The notes below the pieces were generated by a model. The model ran no database searches. It was not told the DNA's origin and saw only the letters and a list, made by a program, of their open reading frames with translations. From Sorangium cellulosum So ce56 (GTDB lineage Bacteria; Myxococcota_A; Polyangia; Polyangiales; Polyangiaceae): 64,000 bases of DNA. Within the stretch, counting starts at the first letter, position 1, and every line of letters starts with the position of its first letter. The position numbers were made by a program, and so were the translations under genes. This document shows positions 30,165-41,990 of this stretch, piece after piece. The stretch lies in NCBI RefSeq assembly GCF_000067165.1, contig NC_010162.1, positions 10,528,501 to 10,592,500 on the forward strand, written 5' to 3'.

Positions 30165-33156
30165 GTAAACGAACTCCCCTCCCCCTCGCCCAGGACCTCT
30201 CCGGAAAGACCTACTGGCGCAGCTTGGACGAGCTCTCCGGCTCGCCCGACTTCGTCGACGCGCTCGGGCGCGAGTTCCCGCCGGCCGCGTTCGAGCCGCC
30301 GGAGGGCGTCGGGCGGCGCACGTTCCTGAGCCTCATGGGCGCGTCGCTCGCGCTCGGCGGCCTCGTGGGCTGCCGCCGGCCTGTCGAGCAGATCCTTCCG
30401 TACTCGCGGTCCCCGGAGGAGGTCATCCCGGGCAAGCCGCTGTTCTTCGCGACGGCGCTCCCGATGATGGGCACGGCCTTCGGCGTCATCGTCGAGAGCC
30501 ACGAGGGGCGGCCCACCAAGATCGAGGGCAACCCGAAGCACCCGGAGAGCCTCGGCGGGACCACCCTCTATACCCAGGCCGCGGTCCTCGACCTCTACGA
30601 TCCCGATCGCAGCAAGTCGCCGCGCGAGGGCGCGAACGAAAAGTCCTGGGACGACGCCGCGGCGTTCCTCCGCACCGAGGGCGACAAGCTCCGCGGCCGC
30701 GGCGGCAAGGGGCTCACGATCCTGACCGAGGCGCACCGGTCGCCGACGCTGGCCGCGCGCCTCGCCGATCTCCGCAAGACGCTGCCCGAGGCGCGCGTCG
30801 TCCGGTACGAGCCCTTCTCGCGCGACGCCGCGCGTGAGGGCGCGCGGCTCGCGTTCGGCAAGCCGCTCGAGACGACGCTCGACCTGACGAAGGCGCGCGT
30901 GATCGTCGCGCTCGACGCCGACCTGTTCGCCTCCGACGGCAGCCCGCTCAAGCAGGGGCGCGCGTTCACGGCGGGCCGCGCGGTCGACAAGGACCCGAAG
31001 GCGATGAACCGCCTCTACGCCGTCGAGAGCACCTTCACGATCACCGGCGCGGCCGCGGATCACCGGCTCCGCATCCAGAGCCGCAAGATCCCCGCCTTCG
31101 TCTTCGCCCTCGCGACCGAGCTCGGCAAGCGCGGGGTCGCGCTCGACCCGCAGCTGCTCAGCGCGCTCGAGGGCAAATCGGAAGGGCTCGACGCCAAGGC
31201 GACCCGGCACGTCGCCGCCATCGCCGCCGACCTCGCCGCCAACCGCGGCCAGGGCGCGGTCGTGGCCGGGCGCTCGCTGCCGAAGGAGGTCCACGGGCTC
31301 GTGCACCTCATCAACCTCGCGCTCGACAACACGGGCAAGGCGGTCCGGCTCGTCGCGCCCTTCGACGACTCGCGCGAGGGCCCCGAGGCGCTCGTCGAGC
31401 TCGCGCGCTCCATCGAGAAGGGCGAGGTCGAGACGCTGATCGTCCTGGGCGGCAACCCGGCCTTCGACGCGCCCGCGGACGCGCGCTTCGCCGACGCGCT
31501 CGCCAAGGTGCCCGCGAGCGTGCACGTCTCGACGCACGTCGACGAGACGAGCGAGCGCACCAAATGGCACCTGAACCGCGCCCACCCGCTGGAGTCGTGG
31601 AGCGACGTGCGGGCGGAGGACGGGACGGCCAGCATCGCGCAGCCGCTCATCGCGCCGCTCTTCGGCGGCAGGACCGACGCCGAGGTCATCGAGCTCCTGC
31701 TCGGCGGCTCGCGGACGGCGTACGACCTGGTGCGGGCGACCTGGCTGACCGCCGAGGGCGCGAAGCGCACCGAGGACGACTTCCGCCGCGCGCTGCACGA
31801 CGGGCTCGTCGCGGGGAGTCAGTTCGCGGACGAGCAGGTGGCCGCCGCGGCGCAGGGCGCGATCGAGGCGCTGCGCGCGTTCGCGCCCGCCGTGGGCGAG
31901 GGCCTGGAGGTGACCTTCCGGCCCGACGTGCACGCGTGGGACGGCCGGTTCGCGAACAACGGGTGGCTCCAGGAGCTGCCCGACCCGATGACGAAGCTCA
32001 CCTGGGGCAGCGCCGCGAACCTCTCGCCCTCGACGGCGGCGCGGCTCGGCCTGAAGGACGGCGACGTCGTGACGCTGACCGGCAGCGGCGCGTCGGTGCG
32101 GATCCCCGTCCTCGTCGCGCCGGGGCAGGCGGACGACTCGGTGGGCATCACCGTCGGCCAGGGGCGGCGCGCGAAGCTCCGGGTCGGCCATGGCGTCGGC
32201 GTCGACACGACCCCGCTGCGGAAGAGCGACGCCTTCGAGCTCGCCGGCGGCTTCTCGCTCGAGAAGACCGGCGAGGTCGTCGAGCTCGCGCGCACCCAGG
32301 AGCACTTCGTGATGGAGGGCCGCCCGCTCGCGCGGGAGGGGACGCTCGCCGAGTTCCAGAAGGACGCGGCGTTCGCCCAGAAGCAGGTCCACGTGCCGCC
32401 GCTCCTCAGCCTGTTCAAGGAGCCGAACCGGCGGCAGGGGCACGCCTGGGGCATGACCATCGACCTCAACGCCTGCCTCGGCTGCAACGCGTGCGTCGTC
32501 GCCTGCCAGGCCGAGAACAACATCCCGGTCGTCGGCGCCGACGGCGTGCGGCAGACCCGCGAGATGCACTGGCTCCGGATCGACCGCTACTTCCAGGGCA
32601 CGGACCCGAACGAGCCGGAGAGCATCTCGCAGCCGCTCCCCTGCCAGCACTGCGAGAACGCGCCGTGCGAGCAGGTCTGCCCGGTCGCCGCCACGACGCA
32701 CAGCCCCGAGGGGCTGAACGACATGGCGTACAACCGGTGCGTCGGCACGAAGTACTGCGCCAACAACTGCCCTTACAAGGTCCGTCGCTTCAACTTCCTC
32801 GAGTACGGCCAGCCGGACTCGGAGGAGCGGAAGATGCAGTTCAACCCCAACGTCACCGTCCGATCGCGGGGCGTCATGGAGAAGTGCACCTTCTGCGTGC
32901 AGCGGATCAACCACGCCAAGATCGACGCCAAGCGAGAGGGGCGGGAGCACATCAAGGACGGCGAGATCGTGACCGCGTGCCAGGGCGCTTGCCCGACGCA
33001 GGCCATCGTCTTCGGCGACCTCGACGACCCCAAGAGCCAGGTGGCCGCGGCGGCCGCTAGCCCGCGCGGTTACCGATTGCTGGACGAGATCAACACCAAG
33101 CCGCGGGTCACGTACCTCGCCAAGATCCGCAACAAGAACCCGGAGCTCGCCGACGC

Positions 33157-33160
<4 letters not shown>
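30161..33160 (+). CDS. actB: Alternative complex III iron-sulfur subunit ActB
   Basis: 999 residues. An internal Tat-like twin-Arg segment (GRRTFLSLMGASLALGG, Arg52-53) follows an N-terminal TAT-associated stretch. Residues about 75-700 resemble a molybdopterin oxidoreductase catalytic domain that in this family lacks the cofactor. Residues about 772-960 form an NrfC-like ferredoxin domain with CLGCNACVVACQAENN, CQHCENAPCEQVCP, CVGTKYCANNCPYKVRR and CTFCVQRI plus CQGACPTQA, enough Cys for several [4Fe-4S]/[3Fe-4S] clusters. It carries electrons from the quinol site of ActC to ActA. The fusion of both domains in one chain is normal for ACIII. Confidence 0.95.
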
Positions 33161-34579
<1,419 letters not shown>

Positions 34580-34590
<11 letters not shown>

Positions 34591-35347
34591 CAGCGATGCT
34601 CGACGCCAGAAGCGCTCCGGGAAGCCCGCCTCGGCCGAGGAGGCACGAGCGCTCAAGGACGCCGCGCGCGACAGCCAGCCCGACATCAAGCCGCAGGGCC
34701 ACGTGCCCGAGGACGACGCGGAGTACGACGAGCCCCGCGAGAGCGGGCCGCACGGTCAGGCCGCGCTCGCGATCGAGCGCAAGCAGGAGCGCAAGGCCGA
34801 GCAGGAGGCGGACGGCGAGTCGACCCTGTTCGGGGTGATGGGCTACTTCACGACCCCGAAGGACATCTTCCACGCGTGCGAGGCGCTCCGGGACGCCGGC
34901 TACAGCCGCTTCGACGCGCACACGCCGTTCCCCGTTCACGGGCTGGAGAAGGCGATGGGGCTCAAGCCGTCTCCGCTGCCGTGGCTCGTGCTCGGCGGCG
35001 GCACGGCGGGGCTCGCCAGCGCCATCGCGCTCGCCTGGTACACGCAGTACTACGACTATCCGCTCATCATCAGCGGCAAGCCGTCGTTCTCGTACCAGGC
35101 CTTCATCCCCATCTTCTTCGAGCTCACGGTCCTCTTCGCGGCGCTCACGTGCTTCTTCGGGCTCTTCGCGCTCGGGCGCCTGCCCACCTTGTTCCACCCC
35201 ACCATGACGCACCCCTCGTTCCCGCGGGCGACCGACGACGCCTTCTTCATCAGCGTCGAGGCGAGCGACCCGAAGTTCGATTCCACGGAGACGCGCAACC
35301 TCCTCCAGCGCCTCGGCGCCCAGGGCATCCGGGAGGTCTCCTCGTGA
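34580..35347 (+). CDS. actD: Alternative complex III subunit ActD (DUF3341)
   Basis: 255 residues. The DUF3341 core begins near residue 82 (LFGVMGYFTTPKDIFHACEA; RFDAHTPFPVHGLEKAMGLK) and has two membrane helices (LPWLVLGGGTAGLASAIALA; FIPIFFELTVLFAALTCFFG) and the motif HPSFPRATDDAFFISVEA. The first 80 residues are a charged, probably disordered extension (ARRQKRSGKPASAEEARALK) that typical ActD proteins lack. Its function within ACIII is structural. It lies between actC and actE with overlaps at both ends. Confidence 0.9.
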
Positions 35348-35949
35348 AGCGCTGGTGCATTCCCCTCCTCGTCGTCCTGGCGGGCTGCCGCGGACAGGCG
35401 AGCAGCGATCCGCCGATCCACCTCTTCGGAGACATGGACTGGCAGCCCAAGTTCCAGCCCGAGGAGGGCACCCGCCTGTTCCCCGACGGGCGGGCGATGC
35501 GGCCGATCGTCGAAGGCACGGTGGCCCAGGGAGCGCTCGACGAGAGCGAGGCCTACCGCACCGGCAAGGACGGCGAGACGTTCCTGGCGTTCGCGCCCAT
35601 CACCGTCGATGAGGCGGTGATCCGGCGCGGCCAGGATCGCTTCAACATCTACTGTGCGCCGTGCCACGACCAGAGCGGGAGCGGCCAGGGCATGGTGGTG
35701 AAGCGCGGGTACCCGCCCCCCATCGACCTCGCGTCCGAGCGGGCCCTCGGCCTGCCCGACGGCGAGATCTTCAACGTCATCACGAACGGCGTGCGCAACA
35801 TGCCGTCCTATCGGAAGCAGATCCCGGTCAAGGACCGGTGGGCGATCGTCACGTGGGTGCGCGTGCTGCAGCACAGCCAGCACGCGCGCATCGACGACGT
35901 GCCCGAGGCCCAGCGGGGCAACATCGCGAAGGAGAGCGGAACTCCATGA
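35344..35949 (+). CDS. actE: Alternative complex III monoheme cytochrome c lipoprotein ActE
   Basis: 201 residues from GTG 35344, overlapping the actD stop (GTGA). The lipobox is LVVLAGC (Cys15). One c-type heme: CAPCH (Cys104, Cys107, His108) with a likely Met ligand in VRNMPSYRKQI. Preceding motifs (HLFGDMDWQPKFQPEEGTRL; RPIVEGTVAQGAL) are typical of ActE. It is probably the exit point of electrons to the caa3 oxidase. It overlaps the actF start (ATGA). Confidence 0.93.
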   Translation: MKRWCIPLLVVLAGCRGQASSDPPIHLFGDMDWQPKFQPEEGTRLFPDGRAMRPIVEGTVAQGALDESEAYRTGKDGETFLAFAPITVDEAVIRRGQDRFNIYCAPCHDQSGSGQGMVVKRGYPPPIDLASERALGLPDGEIFNVITNGVRNMPSYRKQIPVKDRWAIVTWVRVLQHSQHARIDDVPEAQRGNIAKESGTP

Positions 35950-37151
35950 AGTCCCACGGAAGTGCTCTGGCCGAGGACGCGAAGGTCCTCGATCCGGCGG
36001 TCGCGAAGCGGCTCGTCTCGGGGAGCATGGTGCTGGCGATCGTCGGCGTGGTGCTCTCGGCGGCGGCGGCGGTCTCCGACGCGAAGCGCTTTGCGTTCTC
36101 GTACCTCACCGGCTTCACGTGGCTCGTGACGATCGGGCTCGGCGCGCTGTTCTTCGTGATCATCCAGCACCTGACCCGCGCGCGCTGGTCGGCGGCCGCG
36201 CGCCGCCACATGGAGTGGATGAGCGGCATCCTGCCCGCCTGCATCGTGCTCTTCCTCCCGGTCGCGGTGCTCGCCCACGACATCTACCATCACTGGATGG
36301 GGCCCGACGCGGCGAACGATCATGTGCTCCACCAGAAGGCGCCCTACCTGAACCCGACGTTCTTCTACATCCGCGCCGTGGTGTTCCTCGCGGCGTGGGC
36401 GGGCCTCGCGCTCTGGTTCATCAAGACCTCCCGCGCGCAGGACAAGAGCGCCGATTTCCGGCCCACCGCGAGGATGCGCGCCGGCGCGGCCCCGGCCGTC
36501 ATCGTCTTCGCCCTGACCATCTCGTTCGCGGCGTTCGACTGGCTGATGAGCATCGACCCGCACTGGTACTCGACGATCTTCGGCGTCTACGTGTTCGCCG
36601 GCTCGGCCACGAGCTCCCTCTCGGCGCTCGCGCTGATCACGATCGCGCTCCACAAGGCGGGGCTCCTGCGCAAGGTGAGCAACGTCGAGCGCCAGCACGA
36701 CATCGGCAAGCTGCTCTTCGGTTTCACGATCTTCTGGGCCTACATCGCGTTCTCGCAGTTCATCCTGATCTGGTACGCGAACATCCCGGAGGAGACGATC
36801 TTCTACCAGCACCGCTGGGAAGGCTCGTGGAAGGTCGTGAGCCTGGCCTTGCTGTTCGGGCACTTCGTCGTTCCGTTCCTCGTCCTCCTGTCGCGGCACG
36901 CGAAGCGGAGCCCGCTCGTGCTCGGCGCGGCGTCGGTGCTCCTCCTCGTGATGCACTACGTCGACCTCTACTGGCTCGTCATGCCGAACGTGGATCACCA
37001 CGGCGCGCACCTGAGCTGGATCGACCTCGCCGGCTTGCTCGGCCCGCTGGGCGTGGGAGCCTGGATGCTCGCGCTCCAGGCGGCCAAGAGCCCGCTGTAT
37101 CCCCTGAACGACCCTCACCTTGCCGAAGCGGCTCGGATCGACAACCCGTAA
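35946..37151 (+). CDS. actF: Alternative complex III membrane subunit ActF
   Basis: 401 residues. About ten membrane helices, an NrfD-like relative of ActC: SYLTGFTWLVTIGLGALFFV, RHMEWMSGILPACIVLFLPV, AFDWLMSIDPHWYSTIFGVY, GFTIFWAYIAFSQFILIWYA and the DLYWLVMPN motif. It forms the membrane core of ACIII together with ActC. It is separated from the next gene by only 10 bp containing AGGAG. Confidence 0.93.
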   Translation: MKSHGSALAEDAKVLDPAVAKRLVSGSMVLAIVGVVLSAAAAVSDAKRFAFSYLTGFTWLVTIGLGALFFVIIQHLTRARWSAAARRHMEWMSGILPACIVLFLPVAVLAHDIYHHWMGPDAANDHVLHQKAPYLNPTFFYIRAVVFLAAWAGLALWFIKTSRAQDKSADFRPTARMRAGAAPAVIVFALTISFAAFDWLMSIDPHWYSTIFGVYVFAGSATSSLSALALITIALHKAGLLRKVSNVERQHDIGKLLFGFTIFWAYIAFSQFILIWYANIPEETIFYQHRWEGSWKVVSLALLFGHFVVPFLVLLSRHAKRSPLVLGAASVLLLVMHYVDLYWLVMPNVDHHGAHLSWIDLAGLLGPLGVGAWMLALQAAKSPLYPLNDPHLAEAARIDNP

Positions 37152-37161
37152 GGAGCCGGCC

Positions 37162-37818
37162 ATGAGCGAAGCGACCGACAACACAGCGACCGATCACGCC
37201 GAGGCCCAGGCCGAGGTGGATCGACCGAACAACTCGCTCATCTTCGTGATCGTGATCGCCACGCTGCTCTCGATCGTGGTGACCGTGCTCTTCGTCAACG
37301 AGATCTTCAAGGCGACGATGGAGCGGGAGATCTCGACCAAGGTGCTGGAGCCGCCGAGCAGCGGGGTCCGCAGCCTGCGGGCCTGGGAGAAGGAGCGGCT
37401 CAGCCACTACCAGTGGGCTGACGAGAAGAAGGGCGTCGTCCGCATCCCGGTCGATCAGGCCGTCGCGCTCACCCTGAAGGACTACCAGGAGAAGCGCGTG
37501 AGGACCGCGGCCGCTCCCGCCGCGACGACCGAGCCCGCGCAGCCCGCGGACGGCGCGGCGAAGCCCGCCGAGGGCGCCGCCGCCGGCGAGCCGTCGAAGG
37601 GCGAGGACGCGGCGAAGCCGGGCGACAAGGACGCGGCGAAGCCGTCGGACGCCGCCAAGCCCGCCGAGACGGCCACGCCCGCGAAGCCCGCCGAGACGGC
37701 CAAGCCCGCCGACGCCGTGAAGCCCGAAAAGCCCGCGGACGGCGCGGTGAAGCCCGCCGCGCCTGCAGGCGCGGCGCCCAAGCCCGCAGCCCCGGCGACC
37801 CCCGCTCCGGAGCAGTGA
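37162..37818 (+). CDS. Single-helix membrane protein with Ala/Pro/Lys tail
   Basis: 218 residues, AGGAG just upstream of ATG 37162. One membrane helix (SLIFVIVIATLLSIVVTVLF), then a short conserved-looking segment (RSLRAWEKERLSHYQWADEK, then GVVRIPVDQAVALTLKDYQE), and about 110 residues of PAKPAETA/KPADGA-type repeats. The middle segment resembles the small proteins often found between ACIII genes and sco in other ACIII operons. The tail is probably periplasmic, extended and wall-associated. A role in tethering or assembling the ACIII-caa3 unit is inference. Confidence 0.65.
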   Translation: MSEATDNTATDHAEAQAEVDRPNNSLIFVIVIATLLSIVVTVLFVNEIFKATMEREISTKVLEPPSSGVRSLRAWEKERLSHYQWADEKKGVVRIPVDQAVALTLKDYQEKRVRTAAAPAATTEPAQPADGAAKPAEGAAAGEPSKGEDAAKPGDKDAAKPSDAAKPAETATPAKPAETAKPADAVKPEKPADGAVKPAAPAGAAPKPAAPATPAPEQ

Positions 37819-38660
37819 TGTCCCGCCCGCTGTCTGCCCTGCTCGCCGTTCTCGCGCTCGTGGTGGCCACGGTCACCCCGGCGCGGAGCGCGCGAGCCGC
37901 GGACACGACCATTCCGACGGAGCTCGCCGGCATCGACATCGAGGAGCGGCCGGGAGCCCTGCTCCCGCAGAAGCTCCGGCTCCGCGACCAGTCGGGGCAA
38001 GAGGTCGAGCTCGCCAAATATGCGGCGGGCGACAAGCCCCTCGTCCTGGTGCTCGGTTATTTCGAGTGCCCGATGCTGTGCTCGCTGGTCCTGAACGGCG
38101 TGCTCCAGGCCATGAAGGAGAGCGCCTGGACCGCGGGCCAGGAGTACCGCGCCCTCGTCGTCAGCTTCGACCCCCGCGACACGCCCGAGGCCGCGCGCAA
38201 GAAGCGAGCGAACTACATCGAGGCGTACGGCAAGCCGGTCACCGGCGACGGCTTCGACTTCCTCGTCGGAGACGAGGCGTCGGTGCGCGCGCTCGCCGAC
38301 GCGGTGGGCTTCCACTACCGGTGGGACGAGACGACCGAGCAGTACGCGCACGCGGCGGGCGCGTTCGTCTTCACGCCCGACGGGCGCCTGTCGCGCACGC
38401 TGTACGGCATCTCCTTCCCACAGAAGAACTTCGGCCTCGCGCTGCGCGAAGCGGGCAGCGGGCAGGTCGGGAGCGCCTGGGATCGGGTGCTCTTGTTCTG
38501 TTTCCATTACGATCCCAACGCCCGCGGGTACGTCCTGGCGACGAGGCGGTTGATGATGGCGTCAGGCGTCGTCACCGTCGTGCTCATCGGGCTCTGGCTC
38601 ATTCGCTTCTGGCGGACTGAACGCTCCCGCACGAGGGCGCGTGTAAACGAGGCTTCCTAG
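37818..38660 (+). CDS. SCO1/SenC-type copper chaperone
   Basis: 280 residues. ATG 37818 overlaps the previous stop (TGATG). Signal peptide, then a thioredoxin-fold SCO domain with the copper ligands CPMLC (Cys84, Cys88) and His178 (QYAHAAGAF). A C-terminal membrane helix (GVVTVVLIGLWLIRF) is present. SCO proteins deliver copper to, or reduce, the CuA site of oxidase subunit II, whose gene follows immediately. The position within the operon strongly supports that role. Confidence 0.92.
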   Translation: MSRPLSALLAVLALVVATVTPARSARAADTTIPTELAGIDIEERPGALLPQKLRLRDQSGQEVELAKYAAGDKPLVLVLGYFECPMLCSLVLNGVLQAMKESAWTAGQEYRALVVSFDPRDTPEAARKKRANYIEAYGKPVTGDGFDFLVGDEASVRALADAVGFHYRWDETTEQYAHAAGAFVFTPDGRLSRTLYGISFPQKNFGLALREAGSGQVGSAWDRVLLFCFHYDPNARGYVLATRRLMMASGVVTVVLIGLWLIRFWRTERSRTRARVNEAS

Positions 38661-38684
38661 ATACAAGGTGGCGGAGCCACAACT

Positions 38685-39635
38685 ATGGTGATGAAAAACC
38701 CGATCGAACTCGGCTCCTTCTGGCTGCCCCGCCAGGGCTCGACGCTCGCTGAGCACATCGACGCCGGCTGGGACGCGGCCTACTGGACCGCCGTCATCTT
38801 CTTCATCCTGGTCACCGGGGCGGTCGTGCTGTTCGCCCTCAAGTACCGGCGGCGCAGCGAGCGCGACAAGACGAGCCCCATCGATCACAGCACGACGGTC
38901 GAGGTCGTGTGGACGCTGATCCCGCTCGCCATCGTGATCGCGCTCTTCTTCGTGGGCTTGCGCGGCTACGTGCACGCCTCCGTGGCGCCGGCCGAGTCGT
39001 ACGAGATCAACGTCACGGGCGAGATGTACATGTGGACGTTCACCTACCCCGACGGCACGACGACGGTGAACGAGCTCGCCGTGCCGCGGGGGCGCCCGGT
39101 GCGGCTCATCATGAGCTCGAAGGACATCCTCCACAGCTTCTACATCCCGGAGTTCCGCGTGAAGCAGGACGTGGTCCCGGGGTCGTACACGTCGCTGTGG
39201 TTCGAGGCGACGGAGACGCGGGAGACGGTGCTCCTGTGCACCGAGTACTGCGGCTCCGGTCACTCCGACATGCTGGCGACCGTCAAGGTGCTGGAGCAGT
39301 CGGACTTCGAGAAGTGGCTCGAGGGCAACAACAACAGCGACCTGCCGCCCGAGGAGCTCGGCAAGCTGCTCTTCGCCAAGCGGAGCTGCGCGACCTGCCA
39401 CTCGCTCGACGGGACGCGCATCCAGGGCCCGTCGCTCAAGGGGCTCTTCGGCCGCGAGGAGGAGCTCGCGGACGGGGCCAAGGTCATCGCGGACGAGAAC
39501 TACTTCCGCGAGAGCCTGTTCAACCCCGGCGGGCAGGTCGTTCGCGGCTATCCGCCGGTGATGCCGTCGTTCAAGGGGCTCCTCAAGGACAAAGAAGTGG
39601 ACGCGCTCATCGCTTATCTGAAGTCGGTGAAGTGA
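38685..39635 (+). CDS. ctaC: Cytochrome c oxidase subunit II with fused heme c (caa3 type)
   Basis: 316 residues. Two N-terminal membrane helices, then the CuA cupredoxin domain with His150 and CTEYCGSGHSDM (Cys185, Cys189, His193, Met196). The C-terminal 90 residues are a cytochrome c domain: CATCH (Cys235, Cys238, His239) and a Met ligand in PPVMPSF. This fusion defines caa3 oxidases, which accept electrons directly from a membrane-bound donor. Next to ACIII the likely donor is ActE or ActA. Confidence 0.95.
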   Translation: MVMKNPIELGSFWLPRQGSTLAEHIDAGWDAAYWTAVIFFILVTGAVVLFALKYRRRSERDKTSPIDHSTTVEVVWTLIPLAIVIALFFVGLRGYVHASVAPAESYEINVTGEMYMWTFTYPDGTTTVNELAVPRGRPVRLIMSSKDILHSFYIPEFRVKQDVVPGSYTSLWFEATETRETVLLCTEYCGSGHSDMLATVKVLEQSDFEKWLEGNNNSDLPPEELGKLLFAKRSCATCHSLDGTRIQGPSLKGLFGREEELADGAKVIADENYFRESLFNPGGQVVRGYPPVMPSFKGLLKDKEVDALIAYLKSVK

Positions 39636-39654
39636 GCGCCGGGGAGAAGCAGTC

Positions 39655-41292
39655 ATGTCGCAGACCGTAACAACCCTCGACGTCAATACGGCACCCGCCG
39701 GCGGCCACGGAGCGGACTACATCCGGGCCCAGAGCGGGATCATGTCGTGGCTCACCACGGTCGATCACAAGCGGATCGGCCTGATGTACCTCATCAGCAC
39801 GTTCATCGCGTTCGGCATGGGCGGGCTCTTCGCGCTGATCCTCCGGCTCGAGCTCCTGACGCCGAAGGAGACGCTCATGAGCGCGAACACCTACAACCAG
39901 ATGTTCACGCTCCACGGCGCGGTGATGACGTTCCTGTTCATCATCCCGAGCATCCCCGGCGCGCTCGGCAACTTCCTCCTGCCGATCATGATCGGCGCGA
40001 AGGACGTCGCCTTCCCCAAGCTGAACCTCCTCAGCCTGTACCTCTACTGGATCGGCGCCCTCTTCACGCTGTCGTCGCTCGTCACGGGCGGCATCGACAC
40101 CGGCTGGACGTTCTACGTGCCGTACTCGAGCACGGTGACCACGACGTCGGTCCTGAGCGTCACGTTCGGCGTGTTCATCCTCGGCTTCTCCAGCGTGCTC
40201 ACGGGGCTGAACTTCATCGTCACGATGCACAAGCTCCGGGCGCCCGGGATGGGCTGGTACAAGATGCCGCTCATGCTCTGGGCGATCTACGCGACGAGCA
40301 TCGTCCAGATCCTCGCCACGCCGGTCCTCGGCATCACGCTCCTGCTGCTCATCGCGGAGCGCGCGTTCAACATCGGCATCTTCGATCCGGCGCTCGGCGG
40401 CGACCCGGTGCTCTACCAGCACTTCTTCTGGTTCTACAGCCACCCGGCCGTCTACATCATGATCCTGCCGGGGATGGGCATCATCAGCGAGCTCATCGCC
40501 GTCCACGCGCGGCGCAGGATCTTCGGCTACAAGGCGATCGCGTTCTCCAGCATCGCCATCGCGCTGGTCGGCTTCCTCGTGTGGGGCCACCACATGTTCA
40601 CCTCCGGCCAGAGCGAGTTCGCGGCGATCATGTTCTCGTTCTTGACCTTCCTCGTCGCCATCCCCAGCGGCGTCAAGGTCTTCAACTGGACCGCCACGCT
40701 GTGGCGCGGCTCGATCAGCTTCAACGCGCCGATGCTCTACGCGCTGTCGTTCCTCATCCTCTTCTCGATCGGCGGGCTCACCGGCGTCTTCCTCGGGATG
40801 CTCAGCGTCGACCTGCACCTGCACGACACGTACTTCGTGGTCGCGCACTTCCACTACGTGATGGTGGGCGGCACCGTCATCGCCTTCATGGGCGGGCTCC
40901 ACCACTGGTGGCCCAAGATGACGGGGAAGATGTACTCCGAGAAGCTCGCCGCCGTCGCCTGCGTGCTCATCTTCATCGGCTTCAACGTCACGTTCTTCTC
41001 GCAGTTCGTCCTCGGCAGCCGCGGGATGCCGCGCCGCTACTACAACTACCTGGACCAGTTCCAGCCGCTGCACGCGTTCTCGACCGTGGGCTCGTGGATC
41101 CTGGGCACCGGCTTCCTCGTGATGACCATCTGCTTCATCCGCTCGCTGCGCTCCGGCGCGCCGGCGCCGGCGAACCCCTGGGGCGGGCTCAGCCTCGAGT
41201 GGACCACCGCTTCCCCGCCCATCACCGAGAACTTCGTCCGCACCCCGGTCGTGACCAAGGGCGCCTACGATTTCAACACGGAGAACGCATGA
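39655..41292 (+). CDS. ctaD: Cytochrome c oxidase subunit I (A2-type)
   Basis: 545 residues, about 12 membrane helices. Heme/Cu ligands are present: LHGAVMTFLF (heme a His), FYSHPAVYIMILPGMGIISE (CuB His263 with the cross-linked Tyr), WGHHMFTSG (two CuB His) and HDTYFVVAHFHYVMVGG (heme a3 and a His). The helix VI motif is YSHP instead of the GHPE glutamate motif, which marks A2-type proton-pumping oxidases as in Rhodothermus and Thermus caa3. It reduces O2 to water. The stop overlaps the subunit III start. Confidence 0.96.
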   Translation: MSQTVTTLDVNTAPAGGHGADYIRAQSGIMSWLTTVDHKRIGLMYLISTFIAFGMGGLFALILRLELLTPKETLMSANTYNQMFTLHGAVMTFLFIIPSIPGALGNFLLPIMIGAKDVAFPKLNLLSLYLYWIGALFTLSSLVTGGIDTGWTFYVPYSSTVTTTSVLSVTFGVFILGFSSVLTGLNFIVTMHKLRAPGMGWYKMPLMLWAIYATSIVQILATPVLGITLLLLIAERAFNIGIFDPALGGDPVLYQHFFWFYSHPAVYIMILPGMGIISELIAVHARRRIFGYKAIAFSSIAIALVGFLVWGHHMFTSGQSEFAAIMFSFLTFLVAIPSGVKVFNWTATLWRGSISFNAPMLYALSFLILFSIGGLTGVFLGMLSVDLHLHDTYFVVAHFHYVMVGGTVIAFMGGLHHWWPKMTGKMYSEKLAAVACVLIFIGFNVTFFSQFVLGSRGMPRRYYNYLDQFQPLHAFSTVGSWILGTGFLVMTICFIRSLRSGAPAPANPWGGLSLEWTTASPPITENFVRTPVVTKGAYDFNTENA

Positions 41293-41975
41293 GCGCGCAC
41301 GCCGAGGCCGCCGACCGGCCGAACAAGGCAGGCCCGATCCTGTCCCCCAACTTCCACGTCGCCCATCATTTCGATTCCGCCGACACGCAGTTCGACGCCG
41401 GCAGGATGGGCATCTGGCTCTTCCTGGTCACGGAGATCCTGCTCTTCGGCGGGCTGTTCTGCGCGTTCGCCATCTTCCGGGGCTGGTTCTTCGACTCGTT
41501 CGTGGAGGCCCACCATCACCTCGACAAGGTGATGGGCGGCATCAACACGATCGTGCTCATCTGTTCCAGCCTCACGATGGCGCTCGCCGTCCGGTCCGCG
41601 CAGAAGAGCGACCAGAAGACCACCACCCGGCTGCTCGTGGTGACCCTGCTCTGCGCGGCCGTGTTCCTTGTGATCAAGTACTTCGAGTACCAGCACAAGT
41701 TCCACGACGGCCTCCTGCCCGGGAAGTACTTCACCGCCCAGGGCTTCACCACGGCCCACGCGGGGATCTTCTTCGCCATCTACTTCATGATGACGGGCAT
41801 CCACGGGCTGCACGTCGTCATCGGGATGGGGCTCATCACGTGGATCCTCATCCGCAACCTGCGCGGTGAGTTCTCGAGCCGTTACTACTCGCCGGTCGAA
41901 GGGGTGGGGCTGTACTGGCACCTCGTCGACCTCATCTGGATCTATCTCTTCCCCCTGCTCTACCTGGTGGGCTGA
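41289..41975 (+). CDS. ctaE: Cytochrome c oxidase subunit III
   Basis: 228 residues with the CoxC helix pattern: MGIWLFLVTEILLFGGLFCA, then LICSSLTMALAVRSAQ, FTTAHAGIFFAIYFMMTGIH and GLHVVIGMGLI, ending VGLYWHLVDLIWIYLFPLLY. The motifs TEILLFGG and WHLVDxIW are family hallmarks. It stabilises subunit I and its oxygen channel. It is coupled to ctaD by ATGA. Confidence 0.95.
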   Translation: MSAHAEAADRPNKAGPILSPNFHVAHHFDSADTQFDAGRMGIWLFLVTEILLFGGLFCAFAIFRGWFFDSFVEAHHHLDKVMGGINTIVLICSSLTMALAVRSAQKSDQKTTTRLLVVTLLCAAVFLVIKYFEYQHKFHDGLLPGKYFTAQGFTTAHAGIFFAIYFMMTGIHGLHVVIGMGLITWILIRNLRGEFSSRYYSPVEGVGLYWHLVDLIWIYLFPLLYLVG

Positions 41976-41990
41976 GGCCTAGAGGACAGC

